From contig JAHRYN010000005.1 in NCBI GenBank assembly GCA_020621405.1, positions 124,001-188,000 of the forward strand: a stretch of 64,000 bases of DNA, read 5' to 3'. The position numbers were made by a program, and so were the translations under genes. Every line of letters starts with the position of its first letter. Positions within the stretch are counted from its first letter, which is position 1. A model generated the notes under the pieces. It was not told the DNA's origin and made no database searches. It saw only the letters and a program-made list of their open reading frames with translations. This stretch comes from Betaproteobacteria bacterium. Its GTDB lineage: Bacteria; Pseudomonadota; Gammaproteobacteria; Burkholderiales; Rhodocyclaceae. Shown here piece after piece: positions 63,048 to 64,000 of the stretch.

Positions 63048-63821
63048 ATGAACAGAAAAGCCCTTCACATCCTGAGCGCCGCGCTGATTACTTGCTTTGC
63101 AGGCGCAGCCTCGGCTGCCAGCTACTCGTGGTCTTTCACCAGCACCGCAACGTCTTCGACAGCCGCGACCGGTTTCGCCAGTCAGGTTGCGGAATATTCG
63201 TCGATGACTTACACGAACGCGGCCAGCAAGTCCGTTACGCTCAACGGCTATGCCAATACTGCGTCGGGCTCGACCATAGAGACCGCGTACCTGACCTACC
63301 AGGGGTCCAGTGGTCTCGGCATGACCAGCCGGGACAGTAGTGCGAACGATGAAGTCAGCTCAGGTGCAGCCACTTATCCGCAGCATGCAATCGACAATCA
63401 GGGTGCGATCGAAGGCATCCTGTTTGACTTCGGCGCTTCGTTCAACCTGTCGCAGATCGACATCGGCTGGTTTAATACCGATTCGGACCTGAGCGTGTAT
63501 GCCTACACCAGTCCGACGGCCTTCTCCTCCGGTACGGTTGTGGGCCAGACGTATTCGACCTTGACTGGCTGGGCCAAGGTTGGTGACTTTGCAGGCAATT
63601 CCGACCCGCGTCTCACGACGAACACGACGTATTCCCGCTACTGGCTGGTTACTCCAGGGTCGACGGCGGACACCAAGGACTATGTGAAGATTGCTGGCGT
63701 AACCGGTTCGTACGGTACGCCGCCGCCGCCGCCGCCGAGCGTTCCGGAACCGGCTTCGCTGGCGTTGGTCGGTACGGCGCTGGCAGGCATGATGTTCGTG
63801 CGCCGCCGCAGGAAGGCCTGA
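63048..63821 (+). CDS. PEP-CTERM surface protein (XDP1-like)
   Basis: 257 residues. A signal peptide (HILSAALITCFAGAASAASY) leads to a Ser/Thr-rich beta-type domain with GYANTASGSTIETAYLTYQG and PQHAIDNQGAIEGILFDFG, a pattern I associate with the exosortase-dependent XDP1 proteins. A six-proline linker is followed by the sorting tail: VPEP, a membrane helix (ASLALVGTALAGMMFV) and RRRRKA. Exosortase A would cut it for release or glycolipid attachment at the surface. An RBS AAGGAAT lies before the ATG, and a sigma-54 promoter and a strong terminator bracket the gene as a single unit. Confidence 0.93.
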   Translation: MNRKALHILSAALITCFAGAASAASYSWSFTSTATSSTAATGFASQVAEYSSMTYTNAASKSVTLNGYANTASGSTIETAYLTYQGSSGLGMTSRDSSANDEVSSGAATYPQHAIDNQGAIEGILFDFGASFNLSQIDIGWFNTDSDLSVYAYTSPTAFSSGTVVGQTYSTLTGWAKVGDFAGNSDPRLTTNTTYSRYWLVTPGSTADTKDYVKIAGVTGSYGTPPPPPPSVPEPASLALVGTALAGMMFVRRRRKA

Positions 63822-63829
63822 TAATTTCA

Positions 63830-63874
63830 GGGCGAAAAAAAACCGCGCACTGCGCGGTTTTTTTTTTTCGCCCT
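63830..63874. terminator. Long bidirectional terminator after the PEP-CTERM gene
   Basis: GGGCG, a run of A and CCGCGCA are mirrored by TGCGCGG, a long T-run and CGCCC, giving a full-length stem with tracts suited to both directions. It separates the PEP-CTERM gene from the convergent ABC transporter gene. Confidence 0.9.
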
Positions 63875-63914
63875 GCCGGACGGATATCGCGTGCATCCGG
63901 AGGCCGGTTCGGGG

Positions 63915-64000
63915 TTACGTGACCGGCTCTTCCTCCTGCGCCTGCAACGCCCACATCTGCGCATACGCGCCATCCAGCGCCAGCAGCTCGGCGTGCGAAC
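63915..64000 (-). CDS. ABC transporter, C-terminal fragment (cut by window edge)
   Basis: The minus-strand frame ending in TAA at 63917-63915 encodes SHAELLALDGAYAQMW and then ALQAQEEEPVT. This is the usual tail of ABC exporters of the Atm1/MsbA type (GTHAELLALDG-YAQMW after the Walker domain). Only 28 codons are inside the window, so the subfamily (Fe-S-type Atm1 versus lipid exporter) cannot be decided. Confidence 0.75.
   Translation of the reverse strand, partial: SHAELLALDGAYAQMWALQAQEEEPVT

Overview
The window reads as chromosome of a GC-rich betaproteobacterium. The evidence is the gene order tRNA(Tyr-Gly-Thr)-tuf-tRNA(Trp)-secE-nusG-rplKAJL-rpoBC-rpsLG-fusA-tuf followed directly by the S10, spc and alpha ribosomal operons, a bioA-F-H-C-D run, an APS-type cysH next to a DUF934 gene and a ferredoxin-type sulfite reductase, and a PEP-CTERM/PrsT surface-protein locus. 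A Rhodocyclales-like relative such as Methyloversatilis would fit, but the genus is inference. I see no prophage, insertion sequence, integrase or CRISPR array.

Layout. (1) 1-2.4 kb: the 3' part of a TPR/2OG-oxygenase gene and a solitary AbiV-like (HEPN) gene. (2) 2.6-13.5 kb: two divergent transcription arms. The left arm (minus strand) is cytochrome b561, an OmpR-type response regulator, a spermidine-synthase-like protein and a sensor kinase. The right arm (plus strand) is an outer-membrane efflux protein, a membrane-fusion protein, a heavy-metal-type RND pump and an LtaS-like sulfatase. A 38-bp imperfect palindrome resembling a CusR/CopR box lies between them. (3) 13.5-16.9 kb: OxyR, divergent from a peroxiredoxin-glutaredoxin fusion and a flavin disulfide reductase. 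(4) 17.0-21.7 kb: translationally coupled biotin genes bioA, F, H, C, D, without bioB. (5) 21.8-54.4 kb: four tRNAs and the transcription/translation super-cluster, with two tuf copies that I find identical base for base. (6) 54.5-59.4 kb: sulfate assimilation (cysH, DUF934, cysI, a TauE/SafE permease, divergent cysB). (7) 59.4-64 kb: a small PhoX-like fragment gene, prsT, and a PEP-CTERM protein gene with a good sigma-54 promoter, closed by a strong terminator. The last 86 bases are the 3' end of an ABC transporter gene on the minus strand.

How the parts work together. Region 2 looks like one self-regulated envelope or metal-stress unit: the kinase and regulator would sense stress, bind the shared palindrome and drive both arms. 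Region 3 is a peroxide-defence module. Region 4 covers pimeloyl-ACP entry (BioC, BioH) and the ring-precursor steps (BioF, BioA, BioD). Region 5 holds the core RNA polymerase, translocon and ribosome genes, with sigma-70 promoters visible before the tRNA/tuf run, rpsL, the S10 operon and rpsM. Region 6 reduces APS to sulfide under likely CysB control. Region 7 exports and sorts surface proteins. The parts most worth a second look are the divergent efflux/two-component unit, the AbiV-like gene and the sigma-54-driven PEP-CTERM gene.
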